From: Dryas octopetala
Lineage: Eukaryota; Streptophyta; Magnoliopsida; Rosales; Rosaceae
Assembly (NCBI GenBank): GCA_963921425.1
Contig: OY992832.1
Location: forward strand, 25,943,489 to 26,007,488
Reading direction: 5' to 3'
DNA: 64,000 nt
Made by a program: the position numbers and the translations under genes. Below the pieces are notes generated by a model. The model saw only the letters and a program-made list of their open reading frames with translations. It did not search any database and was not told the origin of the DNA. Positions 25,408 through 38,399 of this stretch are shown here, piece after piece. The stretch's first letter is position 1. The number at the start of each line of letters is the position of its first letter.

Positions 25408-27028
25408 GGTTTAGGGATTGCTGAAATTGCAGAACAACTAGTGTGGCATCATACTCATAAAGCGCAAGATGGTAAAATGAGACATCCGGTTGACTCTCTT
25501 GCATGGGACACCATAAATAGGAAATGGACTTCTTTTTCTTCAGATGCTCGAAACATTCGTTTTGGCATTGCTACAGATGGGTTTAATCCATTTCAAGATC
25601 TTAGTTCGAGGTATAGTTGCTGGCCAGTAATTTTGGCTACATATAACTTGCCTCCATGGTTATGCATGTCCAAGGAAAATTTGATGCTGACTTTACTTAT
25701 CCCAAGACCAAACCAACCTGGTAACGACATAGATATTTACTTGGAACCTCTTATAGAAGATTTAAAAGAGCTATGGATCAATGGAGTTGAGATGTATGAT
25801 GGATTTAGTAAGTCTACATTTAACTTAAGAGCAATTTTGATGTGGACCATTAATGATTTTCCAGCTTATGGAAACATGTTTGGATGGCCTACTAAGGGAT
25901 CATTTGCATGTCCTGTTTGTCGTAAAGGCACATGTTCTGAATGGCTACAACATAGCAGGAAATTTGCTTATATGGGCCATAGGCGGTTTCTTGCTCTTAA
26001 TCATCCATTTCGAAAAAAAAGAACATGGTTCAATGGGGAACACGGAAAGGGGGTCAGGCCTAAGTTATTTACTGGTGAAGAAATTTTCTTGGAAGTTGAA
26101 AACTTTGTGAATGATTGGGGAAAAGCAAAGAAAAAAAGGAAAAGAAAAGAGAAAGAGAAAGACTCAAATTCAGAGAAATTATGGAAAAAAAGATCAGTAT
26201 TTTTTAACTTGCCATACTGGAAGGTATTTTTTCCTAAAACTCATGTTATTTATAATATCTTTCTTCTCATGTTTAGCATAATTTGTTTATTAACTAATGA
26301 CCTCATTATAATCTTTGATGTTTGATTCATGCAGACATTACTTGTGCGTCATAACTTGGACGTCATGCATATTGAGAAGAACATTTGTGACAGTATAATT
26401 GGTACACTTTTGGATATCAAAGGGAAAAGTAAAGATGGGCTTAATTCTCGTCGAGACCTAGAATGCATGGGAATAAGAAAGGAATTGCATCCTGAGAATA
26501 GGGGAAGTAAATACTACTTACCAGCTGCATCACACACTCTCTCAAAGGAAGAAAAAAAATATTTTGTAAGAGGTTGGCTAATTTGAAGTTACCTGATGGT
26601 TATGGGTCAGATATTAGAAAATGCATTTCAGTGGCTGAATGCAAGGTAATGGGGCTTGAGTCTCATGATTGTCACATGTTAATGCAACAACTCTTGTCCG
26701 TATCTTTGAGAGGTCTTTTGCCTAAAGGACCAAGAAATACAATTTATCGACTATCTTCCTTTTTCAATGAATTGTGCAAGAGAGTGATAGATAGAAATAT
26801 ACTTGAAAAATTGGAAGAAGATGTGGTTGAGACTTTGTGCATGTTGGAAAGGTTCTTCCCTCCTTCTTTTTTTGATATTATGGTTCATCTAACCATTCAT
26901 CTTGGACGAGAGTCTCGACTTTGTGGACCAGTGCAATACCGTTGGATGTACCCAATGGAGAGGTAGTTAATTAGTCGTTCTCATTGTCATGTGTTTATTC
27001 ATATATAACTATTTTATTAGATTATAGA

Positions 27029-29680
27029 TGAAACACCTCAAACCTCGGGCCATGAAAATACTGAACATCAAACTGTTAAATCTGCTTTCTCTTACTTTTG
27101 AGCCATACACAACAACATAAGTAAATAAAATTCTGTCAAAAACATTTTAAATAAATCTCTCTGAGTCCCACTGCCTCGTCTTCTTCCCACTGCTTCCTCA
27201 GTCTGCTTAACCTGCAAAACACCAATCCTACACCGCATCCATGGTGTACCGAGTTATACAACAAATCTGGTAAGCTCACTAAAGCTCGTATGAGTGAAAT
27301 TTCATAATAATAATTGTTCTCAATAATTTCTTCAATTCCATACTCAATAAATAATCCACAATAAAATCCAAAATTATTCAATTTCATAATAGTTCCATCA
27401 CCAATCATCCAAGCAACAAGATGAACCAAATCCCTCAAATTCACATCAAAATCCCACCAATAATATTAATAATCATTCCAACCAATCAATTGCCTAATCA
27501 ATCAACCATTAACCTCAACCTCAATCATTCACATTCTAATTAATATCCTCAACGCATAGACACTATCATTTCCGTCCTCACGATTCAAGCCTAGATTTTA
27601 CTAAGTCCTAGCAAACAAATGCAATACAAGCAACCAAACAACCATCTATCTAATTTCACACACTTCGTTTCATGGAAATCCTCCAGCTTTATAACTACTT
27701 TCAAAAATCTCTTCTTTCAAAACCATTTTTAAATCCCCTCAGCCGTAAGTCAAACTCTGAACTGAATTTATCCTTGGAGGCTAATATCTCGAAACACTTA
27801 TTCTTAAAACTCACATCATTCTCGTACCTGTACTGTAGGCAATGTCCTGGCCACAATCCCGCACTCGGGCAGGCTCAAATCCTAGCCACAATCTCGTACG
27901 GATGACCCTTCCGCACGAGCAGGCTCGTATCCTGGCCACAATCTCGTACGGATGACCCTTCCGCACGAGCAGGCTCGTATCCTAGCCACAATCTCGTACG
28001 GATGACCCTTCCGCACGAGCAGGCTCGTATCCTAGCCACAATCTCATACGGAGGGGTCTCTCCGTACGAGCAGGCTCGTATCCTAGCCACAATCTCATAC
28101 GGAGGGGTCTCTCCGTACGAGCAGGCTCATATCCTAGCCACAATCTCATACGGAGGGGTCTCTCCGTACGAGCAGGCTCATATTCTAGCCACAATCTCAT
28201 ACGGAGGGGTCTCTCCGTACGAGCAGGCTCGTATCCTAGCCACAATCTCATACGGAGGGGTCTCTCCGTACGAGCAGGCTCGTATCCTAGCCACAATCTC
28301 ATACGGAGGGGTCTCTCCGTACGAGCAGGCTCATCCAATCCGTACTCGCATTTCCAACTCACAACCTTTTTTCCCAAAATTTCTCTGAACTCTGCCGAAT
28401 CCTTCCGAATTTGATCCCCGCTTATAAATCATCACTTGTCTGTCACTCAAAACATACTGATTTTTCCTCAATAATTAGTTTGATCATTTGTATATAATAA
28501 CTGCCTAATCATCAATCATTAACCTCGACTATAAATAATCCTTCTCTAATTTGGTGACTCTCCTCTAAGAAACTCCATAATTCCTAAATAATTCCTTCAC
28601 CTCAAATCCTCGTCAATTCATTCTCCCAATTCAAATCCTACACCTAATCTTCTCTAACGTAAGACAGTAAATCTTTAAAACAGACAATGAAACCACAGTA
28701 CTCAACAATATAAGCAGATAAGTTTCACTTAAAATTTAACTACGTAAAAGTCCGGAATACCCTTCACCGTGCCCTGGCTCGGATACTAAATCCGGCAGCA
28801 TAACGGCCTCGTGAATGAGATTTCCCGAGCCCATGTACCTGTTAAGACCAGACAACCAACTTATAAATATCCAGGGTTCACAATTTGGCCATTCAACGAC
28901 CGAAATGGGCGGTAACCACCACGCACGGTGGCTGCCCGACCTCTAACAACACACAAACACTCACCGATACGCAAACAGACCCTAGAATTGGCCTCTGGAT
29001 GTCCTGGGGAGGCTGATTGACAAGGAAGACCGCTCGACCCGCCACCACCAGTGGCGGAGCTGGCGGTGGCAGCAGCAAAACATCACCTCGACAGAAAATT
29101 TCAATCCAAAACAAGCCCAAATTCAGTGCAACAATTTACAAGCAACAAATAAAATAATTTAGGACAGAATTTAGTAACAACAACTCAACCCGGCCACCAC
29201 ATGCGGAGGAACTCGCGGTGGCTGTGAGTTTCAAACAGGGTTTTTCTATTTTATTGATAATTGAGTCAAACAAGTACAAATTCATGTAGAGGAGAGAGAG
29301 AGGATCAGTTTGGGTACCTCACTCGACGGAAACGCCGCCGGAAAAACCAGAAACTGGTCGGAGAAGACAACTGGCCCTGTGACTTCGCTTTGCGTGCTGC
29401 GGTGGTCCGATGAACGATCGGGAACCACCCCTGGACTCGCCGCGACGAGGGGAAGAAGACCCCAGTGGTCCGGCGTCGCGTCTTGGCCGGAGACGGCGGA
29501 TCGTCGTCGCTTGGCTTCGATCGGGTTTGGCCTGGATTCGAATTTTGGCTGGGTTTTTGAGTGATTCAAGATCAAGGGAAGAGAGAGGAAGGGACGGCGA
29601 GCTCGGGGAGCTTTCGTCCGCCTCCATCCGCCGCCGGACGCGCGCCCACGCACCGGTGATAGATCGGTGGTACTGAACGG

Positions 29681-29724
<44 letters not shown>

Positions 29725-29963
29725 ATCGGGGAGAGAGGAGAGAGAGTGTCTCGAAATTTCTGGATTTTGGGTATTTAAAACCCACTCATGCAAAATTACA
29801 AAATTGCCCCTCCCTTCAAATGATCATATCTCTCAAACCGTAACTCTGATTTGTACGTGCTTCGTGTCTACGAACTCGTGGTCTTGAGATCTATCCAGCG
29901 GATCCGAAGTCAAAATCAAAAGTCTACTAATTTAAAAAGTCAACTTTGGGTCGGGTCGTTAAA
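27029..29963 (-). repeat. Solo LTR J (A-type) in a TNP2 intron
   Basis: It starts TGAAACACCTC on the plus strand and ends GGGTCGGGTCGTTAAA, with TSD ATAGA (27024-27028 and 29964-29968). The usual final TTACA has become TTAAA. It lies wholly within the TNP2 intron 26963-29996; without it the intron would be about 94 bp. It carries a minisatellite at 27845-28330 and a (GA)n tract at 29684-29722. Confidence 0.88.
27845..28330. repeat. Hairpin minisatellite in LTR J
   Basis: About nine tandem units of 51 bp in two blocks: three with CTCGTACGGA and TCCGCACGAG arms, then six with CTCATACGGAG and CTCCGTACGAG. Each block shares its own arm variant, showing block-wise amplification. Confidence 0.95.
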
Positions 29964-31174
29964 ATAGATTAATTATTTGTGTACATCTTGTCTTAGGTAT
30001 ATGAAAGTACTCAAAGGATATGTTAAAAATCGTGCACGACCTGAATGGTGCATAGCTGAACGCTACCTTGCTGAAGAGTGTACAATGTTTTGTAGCAAGT
30101 ATATAAAACAAGTTGTTGAAGTAGGAGCTCGACATGCACGCAATGAGGAATTTGAGAATGAATTATTAATAGAAGGGCGTACAATAAAGCATGGCAAGTT
30201 AATCATTCTTCCAAATGAAATGTTACAAGTTGCTCACCTTTACATCTTGTTAAACACTTCAGAAGTCCAACCTTATATAGAGTAAGTGTACTGCAAGAAA
30301 TTTTTTTATTATTTTCATATATCAAATTAGGAGATAATTAACAAGTTTTTTGTCTATTAGAATGCATTTGGATGAACTTAGGAGTTCAAATCGACGACTT
30401 TCAAGGAATGAAACCTTGTTACAGAAGAAACACACTAACTCATTTAGTGCATGGTTCAAGAAAAAGGTAATTTTAATTCTCTTAATTAATTAATTGTACC
30501 TGCACATCAGATATGATCCTTGACTATCACTAATATTTCTCATTCTTTAACAGATTGAGTGTCAAATGAGAAACAATAATGTTTCAAAAACTCTACAGTG
30601 GCTTGCAAAAGGACCTAGAGAACAAGCAAAGTCATATTTTGGATTTCTTATAAACAACATTAGATTTCACATTCAGGGTGCTAAGAGGTCTCAACAAAAT
30701 AGTGGTGTTTCGGTTGAAGCATACACACCTTGCAGAGCTAGTGCAAAAGACAATTCACAAGTCATTGGAAAAATTTGGTATTATGGGGTTTTAAGAGAGA
30801 TTTTAGTGCTCGATTACAATATGATTCATGTTCCTATCTTTAAGTGTGATTGGGCAAATATTGTAAATGGTGTCAAAATTGATGATGGGTTCACTTTGGT
30901 TAACCTCCATGAAGAACAAAGCCAATTTAAAAGAGATCCATTCATTTTGGCCTCACAAGCTAAGCAAGTGTTCTATTCTAGGGAGAGTGAGGAATCAAAT
31001 TGGTATGTTGTATTGCAAGCACCACCAAGAGGTTATCATGAATTAGAAATATATGAAGAGAGTGATGAAGCGCCATCTATGTCAATTGGTGCATCTAAAT
31101 TTGGAACAAATGATGACAATGAGAATGAACTTTGTACAAGAGTTGATGTTGAGGGCATGTTTTGTGATGCATAA

Positions 31175-31378
31175 ATATAAGCTGCATTTATAGTGTTGAA
31201 AGCATTAGTTAAATTTTGTCATTTTTTTTCTTGTGTTCTATTGTTACAATCATAGTTAAATTTTGAATTTTCTATATTTTAAGATATGTATGTTGTGTAA
31301 AAATTCTTGGTGTTACTGATATAGTCAGGTTTTAATTTTTAACAGCTTTTACCTATTGGAACAATTTAACAATTGAAG
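31175..31378. other. Spacer between CACTA1 transposase genes
   Basis: About 200 bp of AT-rich sequence after the TNP2 stop. I see no motif beyond a likely 3' end for TNP2 and leader for the next gene, both in the same direction. Confidence 0.5.
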
Positions 31379-33568
31379 ATGAGCTCTGTAAGTTCCTTTA
31401 CTCCTTTGGTTTTGATTTACAAACTCATTTAATCATTTGTCTTAATTATTATACTAACTATGATATTTATTTATATGTGCATGTGATGTAAGACTTCTAA
31501 AAAGGGTTTGAAAAGAACAACTAAGCAAGGTCGAGCATTATTGGCTGCATTTAATCATCAAAAGAAAAAACGAATGAAAATTTCAGAGACTGCTGCAGCA
31601 ACTACTCCAGTCAGTCAAGATGCTCCAGTTGCTCGAAATGATCATAGGGGCGATTCAATTGAGACAACTATTCCAATTGTACAACAAAACTCACAGACTT
31701 CAGCTACTACTTCTAGAGAAACACAGAAGAAGCGAGGTCCTACTAGAATGGGAATGATGAAAAACAATGCCAAACGCTTGGAGGTTGGATTTAACACTTT
31801 TGGTCAATGTGAGTCTGGACATTCTGATAAACTTGCTTCTTATATTGGAGTTGTAGTACGAGAGCATGTTCCTGTTTGCATAAAAAAATGGAAGGATGTT
31901 ACATCAGAACAGAAAGATGATCTTTGGACACTCATTAAGGTATTGCTAATTTCCTTAATTTTACTCTTTTTATAAGATTTTAGACTACATAAAAATCATT
32001 AATTTACACTTTCTATAAGCTTTCATATTTATTTTATGTATTTTGGTAAATAGCAAAGATTTGTCGTCAATGATACCAACAAAAAAATGATATTTGGAAT
32101 GATGGGATGTCATTGGAGAGAATTCAAGTCAAAGATAACACGTCTGATAAGGGCAGCTGCTAAAAAAAAAAGATAAAGCACGTTCTTTGTCCCTCATCAA
32201 ACCAAAAAATATAGTCTGCATCCAAGAATGGGAAACATTTGTGAATGGAAGACTATCTGCAGGTTTTGAAGTATGTTTTAGACTATAACAATAGTATGTT
32301 CACTATATTTGACACTTACGTCTATACATTTACTACATAATCTATCTTCTTTTTACAGGCAAAAAGCAAAAAGTTTAGGGCAATGAGACTTGGTCAAAAA
32401 TTTCGACATACAATGAGCAGAAAAGGATATACTCGCTTGGAATATGAAATGGTAGGATTTTATTAATTGAGGGATATTGATTTTATTAATTTTGACATAT
32501 ATCTGATATTGTAGGATAAATTAATTTTTCATTATTGTTATATTTCTTTTGTCATAAAGGAAAGAAAGTTCAACTCCATCATCAATACGTAGGTCTGATG
32601 TTTGGATTAAAGGACATCAATCAAAAATAGGTGCATCTCTTAATGAAATAACCAACAAAACAATGGTGAGAAATAATATATTTACATAAATCTATTCATT
32701 TTATTACTGTGAAAATGATAAATAAATGTATATTTCATGAATGAACTTTTAGGATGAAATCAGAGATCATGTCAAAGCAAATCCAGAAAGGCAAGAGAAT
32801 ATACATGAAGACGCTCTTGCATGTGTACTAGGACCTGAACAGCGTGGAAGAGTACGAGCTGCTGGATTTGGAGTTACTCCTTCTAAAGTGAATGCACATG
32901 TTCAGAGCATTGGAAAGGTGAAAGAACTTGAACAGATTTTGCAAGCCCAAACTTCCTTGGTACATGCACAAAATCAAAGGATAGAGATACTTGAAAATAA
33001 AATAGAAGAATTTATTGCTAAGCTATCTCAACAGGTAAAATTCTGATGTATTCTTGTTAAGTTTATGCATTAATCTGAGCATATATTGATATTTTTATCT
33101 TAATTTTTACAGCTCCCAAATAAAAATGTTGATGAAGTGACAAGTTCTCATGCATGTACTTCTCGGGTAAATATCGATCTTAGTACTCTTTTTTATGCTT
33201 ATTAATAATGTTTGGATCGTTTGAGTACAATCATACATTTTTACTATTATGGCTTGTGTGAATTGTAGTCCCAAAAGGGTAGTGGCCCAGTGCAAGGAAG
33301 TTCTCAATATGAAGATGTGAAATGCCAATTGTTGAATTGGTACACATTTGATGAAGATGAGGTTGTGGTAGAAGGAAAGATAGCTTCAACTGACCCGAGC
33401 GCAAAAGTGCATCACGTGCCTCTTGGAAGAGATTGTTGGAAAGTTTGGGTAGAGTTAGTAAGTACTCCTCATGTGAATGTTTATAGACCCACAGAAGAAA
33501 TTAAAACATTGGACGATGCTTTAGGAAGTACTGTTGCTTGGCCACGAAGCTCTATCAAAATTCTATAA
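31379..33568 (+). pseudogene. CACTA1 TNPA-like gene (Transposase_24 family)
   Basis: A start ATG AGC TCT at 31379-31387 is followed by a GT donor. Further exon blocks read 31493-31939, 32054-32270, 32359-32451, ~32556-32665, 32753-33034, 33113-33166 and 33269-33568. The protein has a basic, Ser/Thr-rich start, then GPTRMGMMKN, EVGFNTFGQ, LASYIGVVVREHVPV and WKDVTSEQKDDLWTLIK, typical of the plant Ptta/En-Spm Transposase_24 family. Later come DVWIKGHQSK, a charged coiled-coil-like helix (KELEQILQAQTS to IEEFIAKLSQQ) and a C-terminal domain (WYTFDEDEVVVEGKI, STDPSAKVHHVPLG, DALGSTVAWP). In En/Spm this class binds subterminal repeats and assists transposition. An A-run at 32161-32175 shifts the frame, and the 32556 exon border is uncertain. 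It may instead be a 3' continuation of the TNP2 transcript. Confidence 0.82.
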
Positions 33569-34355
33569 AAAGGTAATGTTTCTATATACATGGGCTGGAA
33601 TGGACTTAAATGTAAAAGGAAACTTTGATTTTCTTACATTATCTATCACATAGCTTTCACCAATAAACGATGACAAGGCAGCTGACCATATGTATAGAAT
33701 ATATATAGTATATATACATATATACATGCATATGGAATTAAATGACTTGGTTTGGAAACATATAGAGCCACATCGCACATTGTTTTTTCATTGCCAAAGA
33801 ACATATATAGGGGCACTTTGATAATCCAAGTCTAGAGCATTGCAGTGAGATGGGTCACATGCACCCTCTGTATGTTTCCTAAAGCAGATAAGTGAAGCCG
33901 ATATAATTTAATTGGCCAGTTTTGGGTTGCAGGTATATACATACGTCATGGCGTGCTTGGGATGCAATTGATCATGCATTTCATTAGTAACTAATATATA
34001 AACAAAGAGGCATGTTTAGACAGAAAATATCATATTAGATATTGATGTGTGCATGTGACTGTCTGCAAATGAATATTTTTAGATTGCTATAGGAGAAACT
34101 TTGGTTGTGCCATTTTTTTTTTTTATTGAAATGTCAGGTTCATGAAAAGGAACTGCTGATAAGGAAGAAACTTTGGCTGAAAGGAACTTTTGCTTTTTTG
34201 GATATGGAAACTTTGGCAAGTGGACTTTTGAGAAACTTTGGCTGACTTTTGCTCTTTTGGATAAGGAAACTTTAGCTATTTTGAGGAAGAAACTTTTGTA
34301 AGGTGGAATATATGTTGCTCTTTTGGAGAAGGAAAAAAGATATTCAAAGAGTTAG
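33569..34355. other. CACTA1 sequence downstream of TNPA, no gene
   Basis: 33569-34080 is AT-rich with no coding signal. 34090-34345 contains loose repeats of GAAACTTTGGCT, AACTTTTGC and CTCTTTTGGA, which could be part of the element's repetitive 3' region. Confidence 0.5.
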
Positions 34356-37300
34356 TGTAACGACCCAACCCAAAGTTGACTTTTAAAACTAATGGACTTT
34401 TGTCTTTGACCTTGGGTCCGTTTGATAGATCTCGAGTCTACGAGTTCGTAGACACGAAACACGTACAAAACAGAGTTATAGTTTGAGAGATACGAGCATT
34501 TGAAGGGAAGGGCAATTTTGTAATTTTGTAGGAGTGGGTTTTAAATACCCAAAATCCAGAAATTTCTGGATACTCTCTCTCCTCTCTCCTCTCTCCCTGA
34601 CACTCTCTCTCTCGCCCATTCAGCACCGCCGCACTGTCACCGGCACGTGGGAGCGCGTCCTGCGGCGAATGGAGGCGGACGAAAGCTCTCCGAGCTCGCC
34701 TCTCTTCCCTCCTCCTTCCTCTGTGCATCGTTTAGCCCAGAAACCCCCCAAAAATCGAACCCAGTTCAAGCCGATTGGGCCTCCGGCGACGACTCACCTT
34801 TTCCGGCAGATTTGAGGGCGGCGACCACTTGGGTTTTCTTCCCCAGGCCCCGACGAATTCAGCCATGCCACTCCTTTGCTCCGGCGACCACCCCCGATGG
34901 AGAAACGACGTGAATTTGGGCCGATCCTCCTCGCCAGCGATTTGCGTTTTCCGGCCACGATGCGACACCGGACCCACTGGGTCTCATTCCTCTCATCACG
35001 GCGAGTTCAGCCGTGGTGTCCTCCTACCCTGACGATGCTCCACGGCGGAGCAATGAGCTCGGGAAGCCAAGCCAGCCGTCGGCTTCCGCCGCCGATTTCG
35101 GCCATTTCCGGCGAGATTTGGCCGTCGGTCCAGTTGTCAAAAATGATCTTCGAGGTACGGGCTATCTTTCCCCTAAGGTGTGTTTTCCCAATTTTGAGAA
35201 ATTGAAAATTTGATTTTTAGGGTGTTTGTTATATTTCGAATTTCTTGAAATTAGACTTGAATTTGAATTGTTTTTGTGCAATTGAAGATTTTATTATGCA
35301 ATTAGGATTATTTGGAGTTGCATTTGGGTATTCCTAGGTTTGTGCCGCCACTGCCACCGTCGGCCCCGTCCCTCGTGGCGGCGGGTTGGATAGTTCTTGT
35401 ATTTTTTTCCACTTCTTTAGGGTTCTAGTAGCTTAATTCTAGGTTCGGTGACTATCTGGGGTTATTTTTGTGTGTTGGTTATGGCCGGGCAGCCACCGTG
35501 TGTGGTGGTTGGCCGCTCGTTTCGGTTGTTTAACAGCTAGTTAAAGAATCTATTGTATATTGTTGGTTGTCTGGTCTTAACAGGTACACGGGCTCGGGAA
35601 ATCTCATTCATGATGCCGTTATGCTGCCGGATTTGGTATCCGAGCAAAGGCACCGTGAAGGGTATTTTGGTCTTTTACGTAGTTGAACTGTGAGTGAAAC
35701 TTATCGGTTTGTAATGTAGAGTATCGTTAATGAATTGCAAGTTTGTGTGTTTGTTGTTATGTGTTAGAGAAGGCTGAGTGTAGAATTTGGATCATGAGAA
35801 TGAATAGATGAAGATTTGAGGCTAGGAAATTAATTAGGAATTATAAGTTAGCCCGAGAATAATTGTTGGATTAGAGAAGAAATGCTTATTGTCGAGGATT
35901 TATGAACGAGGACTAAGCAACTATTAAACAGTAGACTGTGAGTATGAGTGGCAAACAGGTGAGGAGTTGTGAGTGGGAATCAATTTTGGAAGGGGTTTGG
36001 TGTAGCTCGGGGTAGACTGTGAGTGGATCTTTGGTTTTCGAAATGCTTAGCAAATTTTATAATTCAACTTTTTTCTTGATTTATTTGAGTATGGCCAGTT
36101 TCTGGAAATGATTTTTAGTATTATTTTGGGAAAGTTTTATTAATGAATTTCTGTCCTTTAGAAAATGATTTGGATCGAGCAGCTTTCACAATTTGAGAAT
36201 GATTTTATTTAAGCGGATTTATAGAAGGAATTAAATTTCAGTTTTTATCTGGAGGAGTGGTTTGGGATGTGGTTAATTGAGATATACAGAAGTGGTTTCA
36301 AACCGCCATATTAGTACCCCCTTCAGCAGGTATATATTGCTTTGCACTCGCCTAGAGATGACTCGGCGGTGTACGACCAGCACTCGCTCTGCACTTGCCT
36401 AGTTGGCAGTGTACGACCAGCACTCGCTCTGCACTTGCCTAGTTGGCGATGTATGACCAGCATGACATTTGCTCTGCACTTGCCTAACCGGCGGTGTAAG
36501 ACCAGCATCATAGCAGGTATAGAATTGCTCTGCACTTGCCTAGAGATGACTCGGCAGTGTATGACCAGCAGTTCCCCGGGTACTAGTGTGGTGTGAGATT
36601 TCAGTTTGTGAAGCATTTTGAGAAATGAAATTACATCAGTAAATATTTTAAATGACAGTTTCAGTAGAGCATTGTGTTTTTATTTCAGTTATTTTAACAG
36701 TTTTACAATTTGAAAATACTATTTATTCTTCAGAGTTCGAATTACAGTTTTGAGATGACTTAAAAATGGATTTGAAAGAAGAGATGGAATTGAGAAATAG
36801 TTTTAAAGTTGGAGGGTTTCAAAGAGCGTCGTTAGTGAAATTGGATAGATGTTTGTTTGTACCGTGTGTTGTATGGCTTTTGTTAGTTAGAACTTGGGCT
36901 GGTTAGAACTTGGTAAGGTTTAGGCTTGAAGCTTGAGAAGGGAAGCGAGGGTGATTATGCCGTGAGGTTATTAATTAGGATGTGAATGTTTGAGGTTGAT
37001 GTTGAGGTTAATAGTTAACGATTAGGCAATTGATTTGCCAAAATGTTTTATTATTATTATTGATGAGATTTGATGTGCATATGAGGAGTTTTTGGTTATC
37101 TTGATGCTTGGATGATTGGTGGTGGAATGTTTTGTGATTAAGTAATTATGGATATTTTGTGGACTATTTTTGAGTTTAGGGATTGAGAAAATTATTGAGG
37201 ACAATTATTATTATGACATTTCACTCATACGAGCTCTAGTGAGCTTACCGGGTTTGTTGTATAACCCGGTACACCATGAATGTGGTGTAGGATTTGTGTT

Positions 37301-37516
37301 TTGCAGGTTAAGTAGGCTGAGGAAGCAGTGGGGAGAAGACGAGGCAGTGGGACCCAAAGAGATTTATTTAATTGTTTTTACTCAGTGGTTTGTTTAAAAT
37401 GTTTTTGACAGAATTATATTTACTTATGTTGTTGTGTATGGCTCAAAAGTAAGAGAAAACATATTTAACAGTTTGATGTTCAGTATTTTCATGGGCCCGA
37501 GGTTCGGGGCGTTACA
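34356..37516 (+). repeat. Solo LTR K (A-type)
   Basis: It starts TGTAACGACCCAACCC and ends GGTTCGGGGCGTTACA, with TSD GTTAG (34351-34355 and 37517-37521). Length is 3161 bp, LTR-sense on the plus strand. It has the same blocks as G2 but a different minisatellite (36328-36575). GC-rich ORFs at 34534-35213 and on the opposite strand are overlapping frames of the LTR leader and not genes. Confidence 0.92.
36328..36575. repeat. Minisatellite in LTR K
   Basis: About five imperfect units built on GCTCTGCACTTGCCTAG, GGCGGTGTACGACCAGCA and spacer. It sits where other A-type LTRs have the 51-bp hairpin array but shows little sequence similarity to it. Confidence 0.85.
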
Positions 37517-37521
37517 GTTAG

Positions 37522-37789
37522 CTAGACGCAGTAGGAGCTTATGTTTGTTTTGAGTTGTTAGCTAGATTTCCAAGAAGACATTGAACTGCATTTTGTGCTA
37601 GCATGTTGATAAATATAGTTGACTTGTGCAGGCTAGTATAGTTGGTTTTTTTATTTTGATAGGTACTGAATGTTGTATAAATTATATTGGATCTATTTAA
37701 TGAATGATATTTGATCTATTTAATGAATGATATTGGTGATTGAAACTTATGCTAATGATATGCAAAAAATATTCATTGCACCTTGAATG
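37522..37789. other. CACTA1 interior after K, no gene
   Basis: AT-rich, with a small tandem duplication of GATCTATTTAATGAATGATAT at about 37689-37734. Nothing else is recognised. Confidence 0.5.
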
Positions 37790-38168
37790 AACCAGGTTTA
37801 TGATTTTAAATTTGTTTTATTAAAAAAATGTAAATTTTTATTTAACAACGTTCATATTTATGTTATACAAAGAACAATAACAACAATAAAAATATGTTGT
37901 AAAATGCAATAAGAAAACAACATGCACAAAATATTGTGGAAAATAAAACAACAACGTTTAAAAAACGTAGTTATAAGATACAACGTTCCTTAAACACAGT
38001 AGAAAAGTATTTAGCAACATTCATTAACATTTTAGACAACTTCAAAAGTGTGTTGTTGAATGGGCAAAACTTTTAACAACTTCAAGATACGCAACGCGCA
38101 TATGAACGTTGTTAAACGGCTTTGACAACATTTCTCGCACGTTGTCGTATCTTATTTTTGTTGTAGTG
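37790..38168 (-). mobile_element. Orphan end of a second CACTA family
   Basis: On the minus strand, 38168 reads CACTACAACAAAAAT, a CACTA-type terminus different from CACTA1's. It is followed by subterminal repeats of CAACGTT, CAACATT and AACAACTT motifs down to about 37790. I find no matching opposite end or transposase, so this is a one-ended fragment nested in CACTA1. Confidence 0.65.
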
Positions 38169-38399
38169 CAAACATCATGTATTGAAATTTGCATCAGCAG
38201 CAGTGTGATGCACTAAATTAATGCTCTTACTTTATAGGAAACAATCACTTTATTAAACAAGTCAGAAGGACAAGCAGTCCACTATCACAATTCACAGCAT
38301 AACTAAAAGAAACAAACATACTCTAAAGAGCCTACAATTCCAATTTATCCTTACCACAAAATTGTCACAGCAAACATAAGACAAAACAATAATTAATTT

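Larger units (their letters stand above)
25408..31174 (+). pseudogene. CACTA1 TNP2/TNPD-type transposase gene, N-terminally truncated
   Basis: Exon blocks read 25408-26223, 26335-26962, 29997-30281, 30361-30466 and 30554-31174, with GT-AG introns. The Transposase_21 core is clear: MRHPVDSLAW, SDARNIRFGIATDGFNPF, WPVILATYNLPPWLCM, LIPRPNQPGNDIDIYLEPLI and MWTINDFPAYGNMFGWPTKG with a CPVC motif. Next come WKTLLVRHNLDVMHIEKNIC, a DUF4218-like block (LLSVSLRGLLP, FFPPSFFDIMVHL, GPVQYRWMYPMER) and a DUF4216-like C-terminus (YYGVLREI, FKCDW, DDGFTLVNL, DPFILASQAKQVFY). Two defects are visible: the N-terminal region (including the part CACTA2 retains) is missing, with a stop at 25405, and a frameshift lies in the A-run near 26552-26560. 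In function this protein would bind element ends and catalyse cut-and-paste transposition. Confidence 0.88.

Noticed and set aside
25396-25416. Interstitial telomere repeat
   Set aside because: Only about three TTTAGGG-like units. Too short to mean more than chance or a promoter telo-box.
27845-28330. CRISPR-like look of regularly spaced repeats
   Set aside because: The units are contiguous 51-bp repeats with no unique spacers, in a plant LTR.
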